Of a DNA stretch of 30,383 nt, positions 23,306-30,383 are shown one piece after another (positions within the stretch are counted from its first letter, which is position 1; each line of letters opens with the position of its first letter). Under the pieces are notes generated by a model. That model saw only the letters and a list, made by a program, of their open reading frames with translations, was not told where the DNA came from and did not search any database. The stretch is from a virus: positions 1-30,383 of IMG/VR virus record IMGVR_UViG_3300023172_003867. One strand, given 5' to 3'. Made by a program: the position numbers and the translations under genes.

Positions 23306-24897
23306 TATCCTGTGAACGATCCAAATATCGGCATTGGTGTTATCTCACTGGTGCGGTCAGTCCATTTCTCGAATATTTTTGGATCAAAATCTGCCAACAC
23401 TTTCATCATACGTGTCATCAGTAGACACGCACTGACTAGGTCGTCGTGCTGTCCAGGTTTGGCTTTGTAACTCAATCCCGACGCCACAAAATCCTTCATC
23501 TCGGATATAAGCAGTTGCGAGTTAATTTTCATCTTGCCACCCTCGACAAGTTCTTTGAATTTTGTACATGCGTCGATCTTGTGTTTGGCTGTGGTGTTGA
23601 ATCCACGTCTAAATTTCCTCCTGTGTCCTTTCCTTATGGGTTCACTGAGGAACATTCCCACAATGTTTTCTTCACCTATGTCCATCACACGCATCAAGGC
23701 GGCTTCACCTATGGTATTGTTTTCCATGCTGTAGAAAATTTGTGGAGTTGCACTGGCATCTCTCTCTAGTATTGTGTCGTGTATATGTTTGTTAATACCC
23801 TGTAAAATCCTTACCTGCTGGTTCATCGGAGTCATGTTGTGATGCCATTCTCCCACTTGCTCGAATGTTGGCAGTTCAAAAACTTGTATGGCCGCGTAGT
23901 CTCCTCCTGTACCCATGCTTGGGTCTAGTGATACCATGTAGGTGTGTCCCGGTGTTGGACGTTTGAACCAACGCACCTGTCCTGTGGTTTCTACTGGCGG
24001 TACTCCTTCCATGTCTGCAAGTGTTAAACTGCTGATCAAGGTTTCGTCAAAGATCAAGAATTCACACTCGTGTTCCCTCCTGAATCTCTCTTCGCCAATT
24101 CTGGCACGTTCCGCGTCTGCCCATGCCTCGTCCCTATCTGGGTGTTCCGACCAATGCGCCTTCATGGCATAGAAACCGTTTGTACCTGTTATCTTGTCGT
24201 TGCCATACTCATCAAATCTTTTATTTGCTTCTTTCCATATCATAGCAAATTGGTCTTCATCACTGTTCGGAGTGGATGTGATCATACACTTACCACCTGT
24301 ACTCAATGTTGGTGACAGTGAAGTCCAGAACTCTTTAGCCTTTTCGGGTGGTTGCACGAACGCGAACTCATCACAGTAAATTAGCGTGAGTGACATACCC
24401 CTACCTGTGTTCTCAGTTGTTGTGGTTGCCATTATCTTTGAACCGTTGTCAAACTCTATCGAGTTCCTGTTGTATTGATTTACTCCGGCCTTTATCCAAC
24501 TAGGTAACATCTCGTATGCGTAACGCACCCTTGACATGATGTCAGATGCTCCTGCGTATTTGTGTGCGGCGATTAGTATCTGCGAATCTGGTCTGAACAT
24601 CGCATACCATATTAGATAGCCTGAAGCACAGGTTGTCTTGCCTGTCTGTCTAGGCAACATAGCAATTGAAAACCTATGATTGTTGTAACTTTCTATCAAT
24701 CTCTCTTGGTATGGGAAAGGCTGGAATGACATTTCTCCCTTAGTAGGATGCTGTATCTTCATAAATTTCTTCATGAAATACAGAGGGCCTGTTTCGGGGT
24801 TCATGCACTGCTCAAGGGCTTCTACTTGTTCCTTTGAGTATTTGTGCTTCTTATTGGCTTTCTTTATCTGATCTGAATCTAAACTAACGTATGCCAT
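23305..24897 (-). CDS. 17: gp17-like terminase large subunit
   Basis: 530 residues, against 610 in T4 gp17. The packaging ATPase has a Walker A-like loop SIAMLPRQTGKTTCAS (about 81-89) and Walker B LIYCDEFAF (172-180) with catalytic glutamate, then coupling motif TSTP (208-210 region). The C-terminal RNase H-like nuclease has acidic residues D325 (MVSLDPSMGTGGD), E392 (FYSMENN) and D485-D486 (QHDDLVSA), as in the gp17 D-E-D triad. It cuts concatemers and pumps DNA into the prohead with gp16. It lies two genes after gp16, separated by virion-type genes and a hydroxylase-like gene rather than directly adjacent as in T4. TTAAATA precedes the ATG by seven bases; no Shine-Dalgarno sequence. Confidence 0.95.
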   Translation of the reverse strand: MAYVSLDSDQIKKANKKHKYSKEQVEALEQCMNPETGPLYFMKKFMKIQHPTKGEMSFQPFPYQERLIESYNNHRFSIAMLPRQTGKTTCASGYLIWYAMFRPDSQILIAAHKYAGASDIMSRVRYAYEMLPSWIKAGVNQYNRNSIEFDNGSKIMATTTTENTGRGMSLTLIYCDEFAFVQPPEKAKEFWTSLSPTLSTGGKCMITSTPNSDEDQFAMIWKEANKRFDEYGNDKITGTNGFYAMKAHWSEHPDRDEAWADAERARIGEERFRREHECEFLIFDETLISSLTLADMEGVPPVETTGQVRWFKRPTPGHTYMVSLDPSMGTGGDYAAIQVFELPTFEQVGEWHHNMTPMNQQVRILQGINKHIHDTILERDASATPQIFYSMENNTIGEAALMRVMDIGEENIVGMFLSEPIRKGHRRKFRRGFNTTAKHKIDACTKFKELVEGGKMKINSQLLISEMKDFVASGLSYKAKPGQHDDLVSACLLMTRMMKVLADFDPKIFEKWTDRTSEITPMPIFGSFTG

Positions 24898-24904
24898 AAC
24901 GTAG

Positions 24905-24911
24905 TATTTAA
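24905..24911 (-). promoter_or_regulatory. TTAAATA element 7 nt before terminase gene 17
   Basis: On the minus strand TTAAATA, CTACGTT, ATG (24897), in the 39-bp spacer between the virion-type gene and gene 17. No Shine-Dalgarno sequence is present. Matches the T4 late promoter core; a late promoter for terminase would be expected. Confidence 0.45.
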
Positions 24912-24936
24912 GGCTGTGATTTGAAGTTGAAAAGTA

Positions 24937-25776
24937 TTACTTTGCTTCTTTGTCTTTGATGGCTTTTTTCATTGGTTCTTTTTTGTCGCCATCTTTGTCC
25001 ATATCCAAGAAGTCAGGTTTTGCTTTTTTGGCTTCTGCCTGGTACGCTTCCTTGAAGTTCTCGTACTGATTCCTTAAACTGTTTGCAATTTCTTCCTCAG
25101 TGATTTTATCTTCTGCGTATGCCATTGGACTGTCACCGCCTGCAACTTTAGGATATGATTTTTTCTGTCTGTTCAAACCACCAGAATTTACATTTACCAA
25201 AGTGTCCACGTCTGACACTTTTTCTTGTGGCTCGTTTGCAAAAGTTTCTTCTTGTTGATCGTCTTTAGGCTTGTTAACTATGTCTCTCATTCTAGCCATG
25301 TCCATTGAACCTGTTGCGTCGTCTGGATTCATTTCTGGTTCGTCTTTCGGCTCGTCCGCGCCAATCATTTTAGCGTCTACTGGTTGCACACCTGCAAGTT
25401 TTAATATCTGCATCATCATTGATGCTTCTTGTGGAGTGTCAGTTGAAATCTGGATTGCTTCTTTAACAGTTTCTTTTTTGTCTTCTTTGCCTGCTTTTTT
25501 GTCATGGTATGCTTTTAGACCCGCTGGCATCTTGCCTTCAACTGCTTCTTCTGTTCCGTTGATGCTGTCCCAGAAACCTGCTAGGCTCTCACCATGTTTT
25601 TTAATGAATTCTTCTCTTGAAAGTTTCTCTGCCTCGTCGTGCAAATAGTCTTTCATTCCGCCTTCTGTGACCGCTTTAGGATTTGTTCTCTCCACGTTGT
25701 CCACAGCGTCTTTCACTAATTCTGGTTTTGTCTCTGCAATTTCTTGTAGTCTCTTTAAAACGTCGATCATTTCCAT
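24937..25776 (-). CDS. Charged virion-type protein with EF-hand-like C-terminus
   Basis: 279 residues, very hydrophilic, with D/E/K-rich linkers and little hydrophobic core. Residues 122-131 read QILKLAGVQP, sharing the KLAGV word with the large virion-type protein. The C-terminus has DFLDMDKDGDKKEPMKKA (about 255-271), where D258-x-D260-x-D262-G matches the start of a calcium-binding EF-hand/dockerin loop. I associate this tail with marine T4-like phage virion proteins. A purine-rich AAAAGGAAAA lies before the ATG, which comes two bases after the preceding stop. An internal head protein or scaffold-like role is inferred; no T4 name can be given. Confidence 0.7.
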   Translation of the reverse strand: MEMIDVLKRLQEIAETKPELVKDAVDNVERTNPKAVTEGGMKDYLHDEAEKLSREEFIKKHGESLAGFWDSINGTEEAVEGKMPAGLKAYHDKKAGKEDKKETVKEAIQISTDTPQEASMMMQILKLAGVQPVDAKMIGADEPKDEPEMNPDDATGSMDMARMRDIVNKPKDDQQEETFANEPQEKVSDVDTLVNVNSGGLNRQKKSYPKVAGGDSPMAYAEDKITEEEIANSLRNQYENFKEAYQAEAKKAKPDFLDMDKDGDKKEPMKKAIKDKEAK

Positions 25777-25778
25777 AA

Positions 25779-26402
25779 TTATTTTCCTTTTGCTGGGTGC
25801 GGGTTACCTTTTACTGGACCATCATGTGCCGCTTTCAACATTGATGGTTTAGATTCTTCTTCGTTGCTCTGTGTGTCTTGAACTTTGTTGTCTGATCCTT
25901 TTTCGATCTCGTATTTGTTTTCCTTGTCTTTTAGTAATTCTTTCAACAAACTCATGTTTGCTTTTGTAGAATGGAAATCTTCTGCGTTCACTTTTGGTGA
26001 ATCTTTCATTTCAATGTCTAGCAATTTATTTTGATATTCTGAATTTTTTGCAACTTGCATCTCATCCTGATATTGTTCAGTAGGCTCACCTGGTTTTCTC
26101 ACCACTATGTGTGTTGCTGGTACCCTTAAAATATCTGAAAGGTATTCCTTCATAGTGATTGAAGACGCTGGATAATTTGTTGTCACGTCAAATATTGTGA
26201 CTTCCTCGTTGCTCAACTGAGGGAAATCTAAAGGTAGTGTCATTATAGGTGTTTTCTTGCCTGCTGACATTTTGGCCACTTCAAATTTGGCCAGTGCTGA
26301 CTCTAATTTGTTCGCAAAATCGTCTGCGATCATTCCAGCGACCTTTATTTTGTAGTCATATGACTTTGCTGATTCTGTTAGGTAGTCTTTAAACGTGCTC
26401 AT
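25779..26402 (-). CDS. Conserved T4-like marine phage virion-type protein
   Basis: 207 residues from ATG 26402 (MSTFKDYLTES...). This start is preferred to an in-frame TTG six bases upstream because the TTG lies right against the CTAAATA element. The N-terminal half (YDYKIKVAGMIADDFANKLESALAKFEVAKMS ... IMTLPLDFPQLSNEEVTIFDV ... YPASSITMKEYL) looks like an alternating alpha/beta ferredoxin-like domain. I associate it with a conserved protein next to the terminase genes of T4-like cyanophages. The C-terminal 60 residues are charged and low-complexity, ending HPAKGK. Probably a head protein; the exact role is unknown. Confidence 0.72.
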   Translation of the reverse strand: MSTFKDYLTESAKSYDYKIKVAGMIADDFANKLESALAKFEVAKMSAGKKTPIMTLPLDFPQLSNEEVTIFDVTTNYPASSITMKEYLSDILRVPATHIVVRKPGEPTEQYQDEMQVAKNSEYQNKLLDIEMKDSPKVNAEDFHSTKANMSLLKELLKDKENKYEIEKGSDNKVQDTQSNEEESKPSMLKAAHDGPVKGNPHPAKGK

Positions 26403-26408
26403 ATGCAA

Positions 26409-26415
26409 TATTTAG
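26409..26415 (-). promoter_or_regulatory. CTAAATA element 6 nt before the 207-residue virion gene
   Basis: On the minus strand CTAAATA, TTGCAT, ATG (26402), in the spacer after the oxygenase-like gene. No Shine-Dalgarno sequence. Matches the T4 late promoter core. Confidence 0.45.
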
Positions 26416-26438
26416 TCTTTTCTAGGCGATACTAATGC

Positions 26439-27167
26439 CTATTCTATGTTGACTATACCTCCCTTTTTGATCTTATCAAGCGTCTTTTCACTAGGCACAC
26501 CTGTTATACGCAACGAATAACGCCTATATCTTGAAGCGTTTGCGGTTGCGTGAGGTATGCTCGGATCATAGGATATGCTGTCGCCTGCTTTCCACTGTTG
26601 AACGTTCCTGTTGCCCCAAAGTATGAATTGTCCGGGTTCCCAATCCTGTAAATGTATTATGATACGTTGTAATTTTTTTATTCCATATCCGCTTGGATGT
26701 CCGTCCATTGTGTCCACGTGATAAGGTTCAAAATTGCCCACATTTTTCTCCATTATTATTGGTTGCACTTCGTCTTCCCACTCGAACCAATCTACTATCT
26801 TTGTGAGCGTGGGGTGTTTTTCCGGTTTGACCACTTCCTTGAATCCAACGTGATCCATGCCTCTCACTTCCATTTCGTGTAACCACCATGCCGCGTGTAG
26901 CACAGCGATATCGTTTGGATGTATATTTCTTGACTTTTCTCTAACGAACGGAAATATTTCTTTAGTGATATCAGTCTTCCATCTGAATGATAATCCTGTC
27001 TGAATGTGATCATTGTCGGAGTCATCACGCCATTTGTCAAAGTGGTATGGACTTTTGCTATCTAGGTAATGATTCCAACTCGGATAGTCGAAACATTCGT
27101 GTTCTACTGCCAAATGATGTCCTTTGGGTAATTTTGGTATCTCGTGAACGAATTTTTTTCCTGACAT
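26439..27167 (-). CDS. 2-oxoglutarate/Fe(II)-oxygenase-like hydroxylase (DSBH fold)
   Basis: 242 residues. The second half has the double-stranded beta-helix metal and cosubstrate pattern: H150-V-D152 in EPYHVDTMDG, strands KLQRIIIHLQDW and GQFILWG, distal H206 in IPHATANAS, and R220 in RRYSLRITG, the expected 2-oxoglutarate-binding arginine. The N-terminal half is rich in W, H and D and may form the substrate face. Such proteins hydroxylate amino-acid side chains or small molecules. The gene ends 37 bp before the 207-residue virion gene, and its ATG directly follows the gp16 stop (TAG-ATG), so it is part of the packaging operon. The target could be a virion or host protein. Family call good; reaction inferred. 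Confidence 0.75.
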   Translation of the reverse strand: MSGKKFVHEIPKLPKGHHLAVEHECFDYPSWNHYLDSKSPYHFDKWRDDSDNDHIQTGLSFRWKTDITKEIFPFVREKSRNIHPNDIAVLHAAWWLHEMEVRGMDHVGFKEVVKPEKHPTLTKIVDWFEWEDEVQPIIMEKNVGNFEPYHVDTMDGHPSGYGIKKLQRIIIHLQDWEPGQFILWGNRNVQQWKAGDSISYDPSIPHATANASRYRRYSLRITGVPSEKTLDKIKKGGIVNIE

Positions 27168-27692
27168 CTAATCTTTTTTTAGAAGTTTTTTCATTAATTC
27201 ATTACGATCAGAGATCACAAAACCTTCAGATTCCTCAACTGCTGGACCATCCTTGGTGCTTTGATCTAGTTTCTGTTTCTTTAGTTGCAGTTCAATCATC
27301 TTGAGTTTTTTATCAATTTTGCCACTTTTTGCATCTATGGCGTTCCTTAAAAAGTTTCCTGCAACTTCAAATATCCTGCCCGAGTATCTTGAATCAACGT
27401 TCATCCCCAGGTCCATTAGGTTCTTGTAACTTTCTTCAGCCTCCACAGCAAGTTTGTCTAATTCTAGATCAGACAGTTCGCCTAACCCTTTTACTTGGGG
27501 CAGTGCGGCCGCTACTTTGTCGAATTCCTTGTAACTTTTCTCTAGGTTTGCCTTTGTTTGTGGATCTAAATTTTTATTACTTGCGATGCCGTTGGCCTCT
27601 TTGATGGCCTTGTCCTTTTCTTTCTTGTCCACTTCCTTGAAGGCTTCTTTAACATTTGGTAAATTTAAAATATCTTCTAGTTTTTTTGTCAT
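27168..27692 (-). CDS. 16: gp16-like terminase small subunit
   Basis: 174 residues, near T4 gp16 (164). The small subunit recognises DNA and regulates gp17 as a ring. The central helical hairpin LAVEAEESYKNLMDLGMNVDSRYSGRIFEVAGNFLRNAI, followed by the basic helix KSGKIDKKLKMIELQLKKQKLD, matches the long antiparallel coiled-coil oligomerisation core of gp16. The N-terminus (LEDILNLPNVKEAF) recalls the start region of T4 gp16 (LDISDLPGID). GTAAATA precedes the ATG by five bases without a Shine-Dalgarno sequence. The stop directly abuts the oxygenase-like ATG. Gene 4 upstream and gene 17 three genes downstream support the call. Confidence 0.82.
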   Translation of the reverse strand: MTKKLEDILNLPNVKEAFKEVDKKEKDKAIKEANGIASNKNLDPQTKANLEKSYKEFDKVAAALPQVKGLGELSDLELDKLAVEAEESYKNLMDLGMNVDSRYSGRIFEVAGNFLRNAIDAKSGKIDKKLKMIELQLKKQKLDQSTKDGPAVEESEGFVISDRNELMKKLLKKD

Positions 27693-27697
27693 ATTTT

Positions 27698-27704
27698 TAT
27701 TTAC
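27698..27704 (-). promoter_or_regulatory. GTAAATA element 5 nt before terminase gene 16
   Basis: On the minus strand GTAAATA, AAAAT, ATG (27692). It includes the TAA stop of gene 4. No Shine-Dalgarno sequence. Same placement as the other TAAATA elements, with G instead of C/T at the first position. Confidence 0.4.
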
Positions 27705-28141
27705 TTACGTTTGCCGTTGTGGAACAACTGTTCTTCTGAAACTACCCTGAAGTGTATCCTTCTTTGCTTTGCATAGGCAGACGCCGCTTCCCATTTGGCG
27801 GTGTTTATTACAACTTGTTTCTTCTTTGCTAGACTTCTACCTGCTTTTTCCATTGTGGTTTGTGCCATTGGTTTGACCTCTATCATCTCTGCGTGTTTCT
27901 TGCCGTTCTTATCAACATATACTATGAAGAAATCTGGCACGTACACAGTATACTTGCCTGTGAAAGGATGTCGATAGGGAATCTTAATTGATTCGCTGGC
28001 CCATTGGTACACGTTCGGATGTTCGTCACAAAGTCGCATAAAGGCGTGTTCCCAACTACTCCTATAGGTGGGAGTTTTTGTGCCAACATATTTTTCACTG
28101 TTCTTTGGGGAAAATTTACCTTTGGCAAATCTTGGTATCAT
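27701..28141 (-). CDS. 4: gp4-like head completion nuclease
   Basis: 146 residues, close to T4 gp4 (about 150). The order of motifs follows gp4: KFSPKNSEKYVG, PTYRSSWEHAFM (E31), YVPDFFIVYVD (D70) and AEMIEVKP (E88-x-K90), a PD-(D/E)xK nuclease layout also seen in TnsA-like N-domains. The tail VVINTAKWEAASAYAKQRRIHFRVVSEEQLF is typical. In T4, gp4 is needed to complete heads after packaging. It has a good ribosome-binding site (GGGAGGAA, about 28149-28156) and an ATGA overlap with the hydroxylase-like gene upstream. Confidence 0.9.
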   Translation of the reverse strand: MIPRFAKGKFSPKNSEKYVGTKTPTYRSSWEHAFMRLCDEHPNVYQWASESIKIPYRHPFTGKYTVYVPDFFIVYVDKNGKKHAEMIEVKPMAQTTMEKAGRSLAKKKQVVINTAKWEAASAYAKQRRIHFRVVSEEQLFHNGKRK

Positions 28142-28602
28142 TGTGTTATTCCTCCCACGATATGTACTCTATCTTCGTTTTGTCTAGAACCATTCAATGC
28201 TGTGTGCATTTTGGTGGTGTCAACTACATAATAATTACCATCTGCAGGTAAGTGTCTAAGTTGTCTGTCTTCGACAATAAAACTGCTTTTGTTTGTAATG
28301 ACCGGTATGTGTATCCTTTGTGTGAAATCACAATGGTATGTGTAGCACTCTCTGGGTTTTAGGATCATGATTCTTGTCCTAAACATTTTCAGTTCTGACA
28401 TTATTGAATTGATATATGGTATGTCGAATATAGGAACAACGAAATCTGTTTCATTGTATTTAGATTTAAGTTTGTTCATGGATCCCACACTCAGGAATGG
28501 ATCAAGATTGTCTTTTGTGCCTTGTAGGCCCAGTTGTTTTATACCATCCATGCTAGGTAAGGTCTGCAATTCTTTTTTTATTTTTTCTAAATCTAAGGGC
28601 AT
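28138..28602 (-). CDS. Aspartyl/asparaginyl beta-hydroxylase-like protein
   Basis: 154 residues from ATG 28602 (MPLDLEKIKKEL...). A longer in-frame start at 28644 would overlap the SDR gene by 52 bp, so the shorter one, with a 10-bp overlap, is preferred. The Asp_Arg_Hydrox-type pattern is visible: H90-C-D92 in YTYHCDFTQRIHIPV, GNYYVVDTTKMHTALN with H133, and R145 in DRVHIVG. The spacing of H, D, H and R fits a compact Fe(II)/2-oxoglutarate enzyme. Known members hydroxylate aspartyl/asparaginyl residues; others act on lipids or free amino acids. It lies between a mini-SDR and gene 4. Substrate unknown. Confidence 0.78.
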   Translation of the reverse strand: MPLDLEKIKKELQTLPSMDGIKQLGLQGTKDNLDPFLSVGSMNKLKSKYNETDFVVPIFDIPYINSIMSELKMFRTRIMILKPRECYTYHCDFTQRIHIPVITNKSSFIVEDRQLRHLPADGNYYVVDTTKMHTALNGSRQNEDRVHIVGGITQ

Positions 28603-29027
28603 GTTGTAATATCTTTTATGCGGTGTTTCTGGTTCAGCACCCAATCCACTACCGAAACACAGTAGTCGATGCTCATTTTGTCTGCCTTAACTGACGCGAC
28701 TCTCGGAGAATCAAAATAACCAAACCTTATTATAGATGTATCTGCTCCTTGATAGAATAGTTGTTCATTTGCTTTGTCTAGGGCAGACTTTTCCACTTGG
28801 TATGGATGTGGTTTGTGTTTGTTTTGGTCTGGACTGTTTGATCCAATGTTGATTATTTTTTTTTTCATCTCCGCCGCCTTATATAGTAAATGCACTTGAT
28901 CAAATCCGTTGTGTTTGCAGTTGATAAAAATGTCGCAATCTTCTAATTTTTCTACTGACCCGTATTTTTTGTGAAGTGCTTGTCCCAGGCCACGCCTTAT
29001 GCCTGTGATATAAAATTTTTTTTTCAT
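28593..29027 (-). CDS. Miniature short-chain dehydrogenase/reductase
   Basis: 144 residues, against about 250 for ordinary SDRs. The cofactor loop is ITGIRRGLGQAL (TGxxxGxG, 8-15), the NNAG-like strand end is FINCKHNG, and catalytic residues are S63/S65 (NIGSNSPD), Y76 and K80 (PYQVEKSALD, the YxxxK motif), followed by IIRFGYFDSP, the usual post-catalytic 'RPGxxxT' region. The core Rossmann fold thus seems present with loops and helices shortened, not truncated. It would use NAD(P)(H) to reduce a carbonyl or oxidise an alcohol. It sits three bases after a virion-type gene and overlaps the hydroxylase-like gene by 10 bp. The pairing suggests a short oxidative pathway, by inference. Confidence 0.78.
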   Translation of the reverse strand: MKKKFYITGIRRGLGQALHKKYGSVEKLEDCDIFINCKHNGFDQVHLLYKAAEMKKKIINIGSNSPDQNKHKPHPYQVEKSALDKANEQLFYQGADTSIIRFGYFDSPRVASVKADKMSIDYCVSVVDWVLNQKHRIKDITTCP

Positions 29028-29030
29028 AGG

Positions 29031-29408
29031 TTAATCTATGATATTTCGAGAAACCGTTTCTTTGGTTGTCAGTGTTTGCCTTACTCCTAACCTACTGGAC
29101 TTGTACCTGTTGGCATTGAGTATGATTGTCATTAGCTCGGACAGTTGCACCGGATCGGCGTAGGTCAATTTGTCCAGTAATTCTTGTGGATTGATGTTGT
29201 CAATTTTGGCCTGCACCAGCACCACGTATGCAGTGCTTTCGGCAGAGACCCTAGTGAACCCTCTTTTCACAAAGAACGCCACTGTGCTGTCATACTCTCC
29301 CACATTGAACTGGTAATCAGATTCGTAGGCAGTAGTTGTAAGTTTTTCTATAGTTTTATCCAGGTCATCCTTCTGTTTAGGTGGTAGGTTAGTGTAAAAT
29401 TCTGTCAT
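29031..29408 (-). CDS. Small conserved virion-type protein
   Basis: 125 residues. The middle and C-terminal parts (YDSTVAFFVKRGFTRVSAESTAYVVLVQAKIDNINPQELLDKL ... LSELMTIILNANRYKSSRLGVR) match a helical pattern I associate with a small conserved protein in the structural region of T4-like cyanophages, where the tail NxxRxxxSxLG-R is constant. No catalytic motif is present. The start shares TAATG with the stop of the upstream structural gene. A structural or assembly role is probable; no T4 gene name is assigned. Confidence 0.7.
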   Translation of the reverse strand: MTEFYTNLPPKQKDDLDKTIEKLTTTAYESDYQFNVGEYDSTVAFFVKRGFTRVSAESTAYVVLVQAKIDNINPQELLDKLTYADPVQLSELMTIILNANRYKSSRLGVRQTLTTKETVSRNIID

Positions 29409-30383
29409 TATAACGATGCTTTCTCAGTGGCTATTGCCACGTCCTGTGTTGTACGATTTATCTTAATAAAACCTTCGGTCACAAGTTTTCTAATGTCCGT
29501 GATTGCCTTATTCCTGTAGACAGTCTTGACGGCGGCGGAGGCGCCGGAGTACTCGACATCAGATTCTGCCACTGTGAGGTCGTTCCTTGAACCGATGTCT
29601 TTGTAATATAGGTAGGACGCTATTTCATCCTTGATTGTTTCATCGTTACTGATTAGATTGAAAGACTCTTCCGCTGTCAGGAAAGTTACTGTGTCCAGAG
29701 TCGGTGACGTGATGACTCTAGTGTCGTTTTGTTGCTTTTTGTCGTTAGTGCTCTTTGCCGCGGCCACTACCGCACCTGCCGCCACAACCGCACCAACCGA
29801 AAAGGCACCAACAGGATTAGTAATAGTGCCTGCCTGTTTTCCAATTTCTAACACACCCTGTTTCGCGATTCCTTTAAGTTCTTCCTTGACATCTCTCTTC
29901 TTGATCTTCTTGGCGTTGTTATATGTGTTTGATGCTGAAAGTATTGCACCTAGAATGTTGCCTGATTGCACATTCCTTATGACGGAACCTATTCCGTCGA
30001 CTACCCCGCCTGGTCCAAATATACTGTTGGTACCGCCACCTAGAACTGTTAGAGGGGAAGGTTCCTTGTCATAGTGTACGGTGGCAAAACCGGGAACGTT
30101 GTTGCTGTTGATCAATCCTGACTTGTATATAACGGTCTCATAGAACACCTGCATGGTGTTTTGCAAAACACCAGCACCGTCGGCCTGGTTTAAGTTGTCA
30201 TGGCTGAATGATCCTATCACTGGATTCACTAGTGTCATTGATGTGAATCTCTGTTTGTGTAATACAAATATTTCAATACCTTTGAGATAAGGTTTCTTCC
30301 TTACAGAGGGTGTGTCCATTCCAAATTTTGATACGTTTTTCTTGTTGATGCCATCGTAGTAGTCGTCCTTAGTGTTGGATATT
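29408..30383 (-). CDS. Virion structural protein, possibly tail-tube-like (5' end outside window)
   Basis: The frame is open to the window edge, so the true start lies beyond base 30383; the internal ATG at 30319 is only one candidate. The segment MTLVNPVIGSFSHDNLNQADGAGVLQNTMQVFYETVIY resembles the beta-sandwich of tail-tube-type proteins, in which '(N)P.I.SF.HD' is followed by 'M.V.YE.V.Y', and is typical of a structural protein of T4-like marine phages. A glycine-rich linker, a basic segment (NNAKKIKKRDVKEELK), and a hydrophobic Ala/Val stretch (FSVGAVVAAGAVVAAA) follow. The C-terminal 80 residues are charged and helical. Exact T4 equivalent unknown. Confidence 0.72.
   Translation of the reverse strand, partial: ISNTKDDYYDGINKKNVSKFGMDTPSVRKKPYLKGIEIFVLHKQRFTSMTLVNPVIGSFSHDNLNQADGAGVLQNTMQVFYETVIYKSGLINSNNVPGFATVHYDKEPSPLTVLGGGTNSIFGPGGVVDGIGSVIRNVQSGNILGAILSASNTYNNAKKIKKRDVKEELKGIAKQGVLEIGKQAGTITNPVGAFSVGAVVAAGAVVAAAKSTNDKKQQNDTRVITSPTLDTVTFLTAEESFNLISNDETIKDEIASYLYYKDIGSRNDLTVAESDVEYSGASAAVKTVYRNKAITDIRKLVTEGFIKINRTTQDVAIATEKASL

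Noticed and set aside
1-30383. tRNA genes, integrase or attachment sites
   Set aside because: All spacers are short; no cloverleaf, integrase or direct-repeat att site was seen, and the gene set is that of a lytic T4-like phage rather than a prophage.

Overview
The window looks like part of the genome of a marine T4-like myovirus (a relative of the T4-like cyanophages and pelagiphages). Hallmark T4 genes are recognisable by sequence: uvsW, uvsY, uvsX, gene 32, the terminase pair 16 and 17, and the head-completion nuclease gene 4. Genes are tightly packed and mostly on the minus strand, often with 4-25 bp overlaps or shared TAATG stop/start signals. There are no ribosomal, tRNA, integrase or transposase genes. 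The host cannot be read from this window; no photosynthesis genes are present.

Layout by coordinate (minus-strand transcription runs from high to low). 1-3277: a partial unknown gene, the helicase uvsW, and an unknown protein with a HARP-like segment. 3341-3808 (+): a SprT-like zinc metalloprotein. 3771-15546: a roughly 12 kb surface-glycan island. It holds four KpsC/KpsS-like (Capsule_synth) transferases, a GT-A transferase, a PAPS-type sulfotransferase, a GT61 protein, an SGNH hydrolase/acyltransferase, three FkbM methyltransferases, a GT8-like transferase, an MptE/DUF115-like protein, an unknown small protein and a twitch-type radical SAM enzyme. A sub-block at 9995-12713 is on the plus strand. 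15533-19098: a HAD phosphatase, then the recombination/replication block uvsY, small acidic protein, uvsX, 34-residue membrane peptide, hairpin, gene 32. 19189-20517: a stand-alone asparagine-synthetase-like PP-loop protein. 20551-30383: the virion and packaging block. It has a large virion-type protein, a methyltransferase, gene 17, two virion-type proteins, a 2-oxoglutarate-oxygenase-like protein, gene 16, gene 4, an aspartyl-hydroxylase-like protein, a mini-SDR and two further virion-type proteins, the last one open at the window edge.

How the genes may work together: UvsX, UvsY, UvsW and gp32 form the T4 recombination-dependent replication set; gp16, gp17 and gp4 package DNA and finish heads. 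The glycan island has transferases and tailoring enzymes (sulfation, methylation, acylation/deacylation) but no recognisable sugar-nucleotide synthesis genes, so it probably uses host donors. It may remodel a host surface polysaccharide or decorate virion proteins. A second set of tailoring enzymes (two hydroxylase-like proteins, an SDR, a methyltransferase) sits inside the packaging operon. A recurring NTAAATA element lies 5-7 nt before the start codon of at least six genes that lack a clear Shine-Dalgarno sequence. It resembles the T4 late promoter core, and its position would give transcripts with almost no leader.
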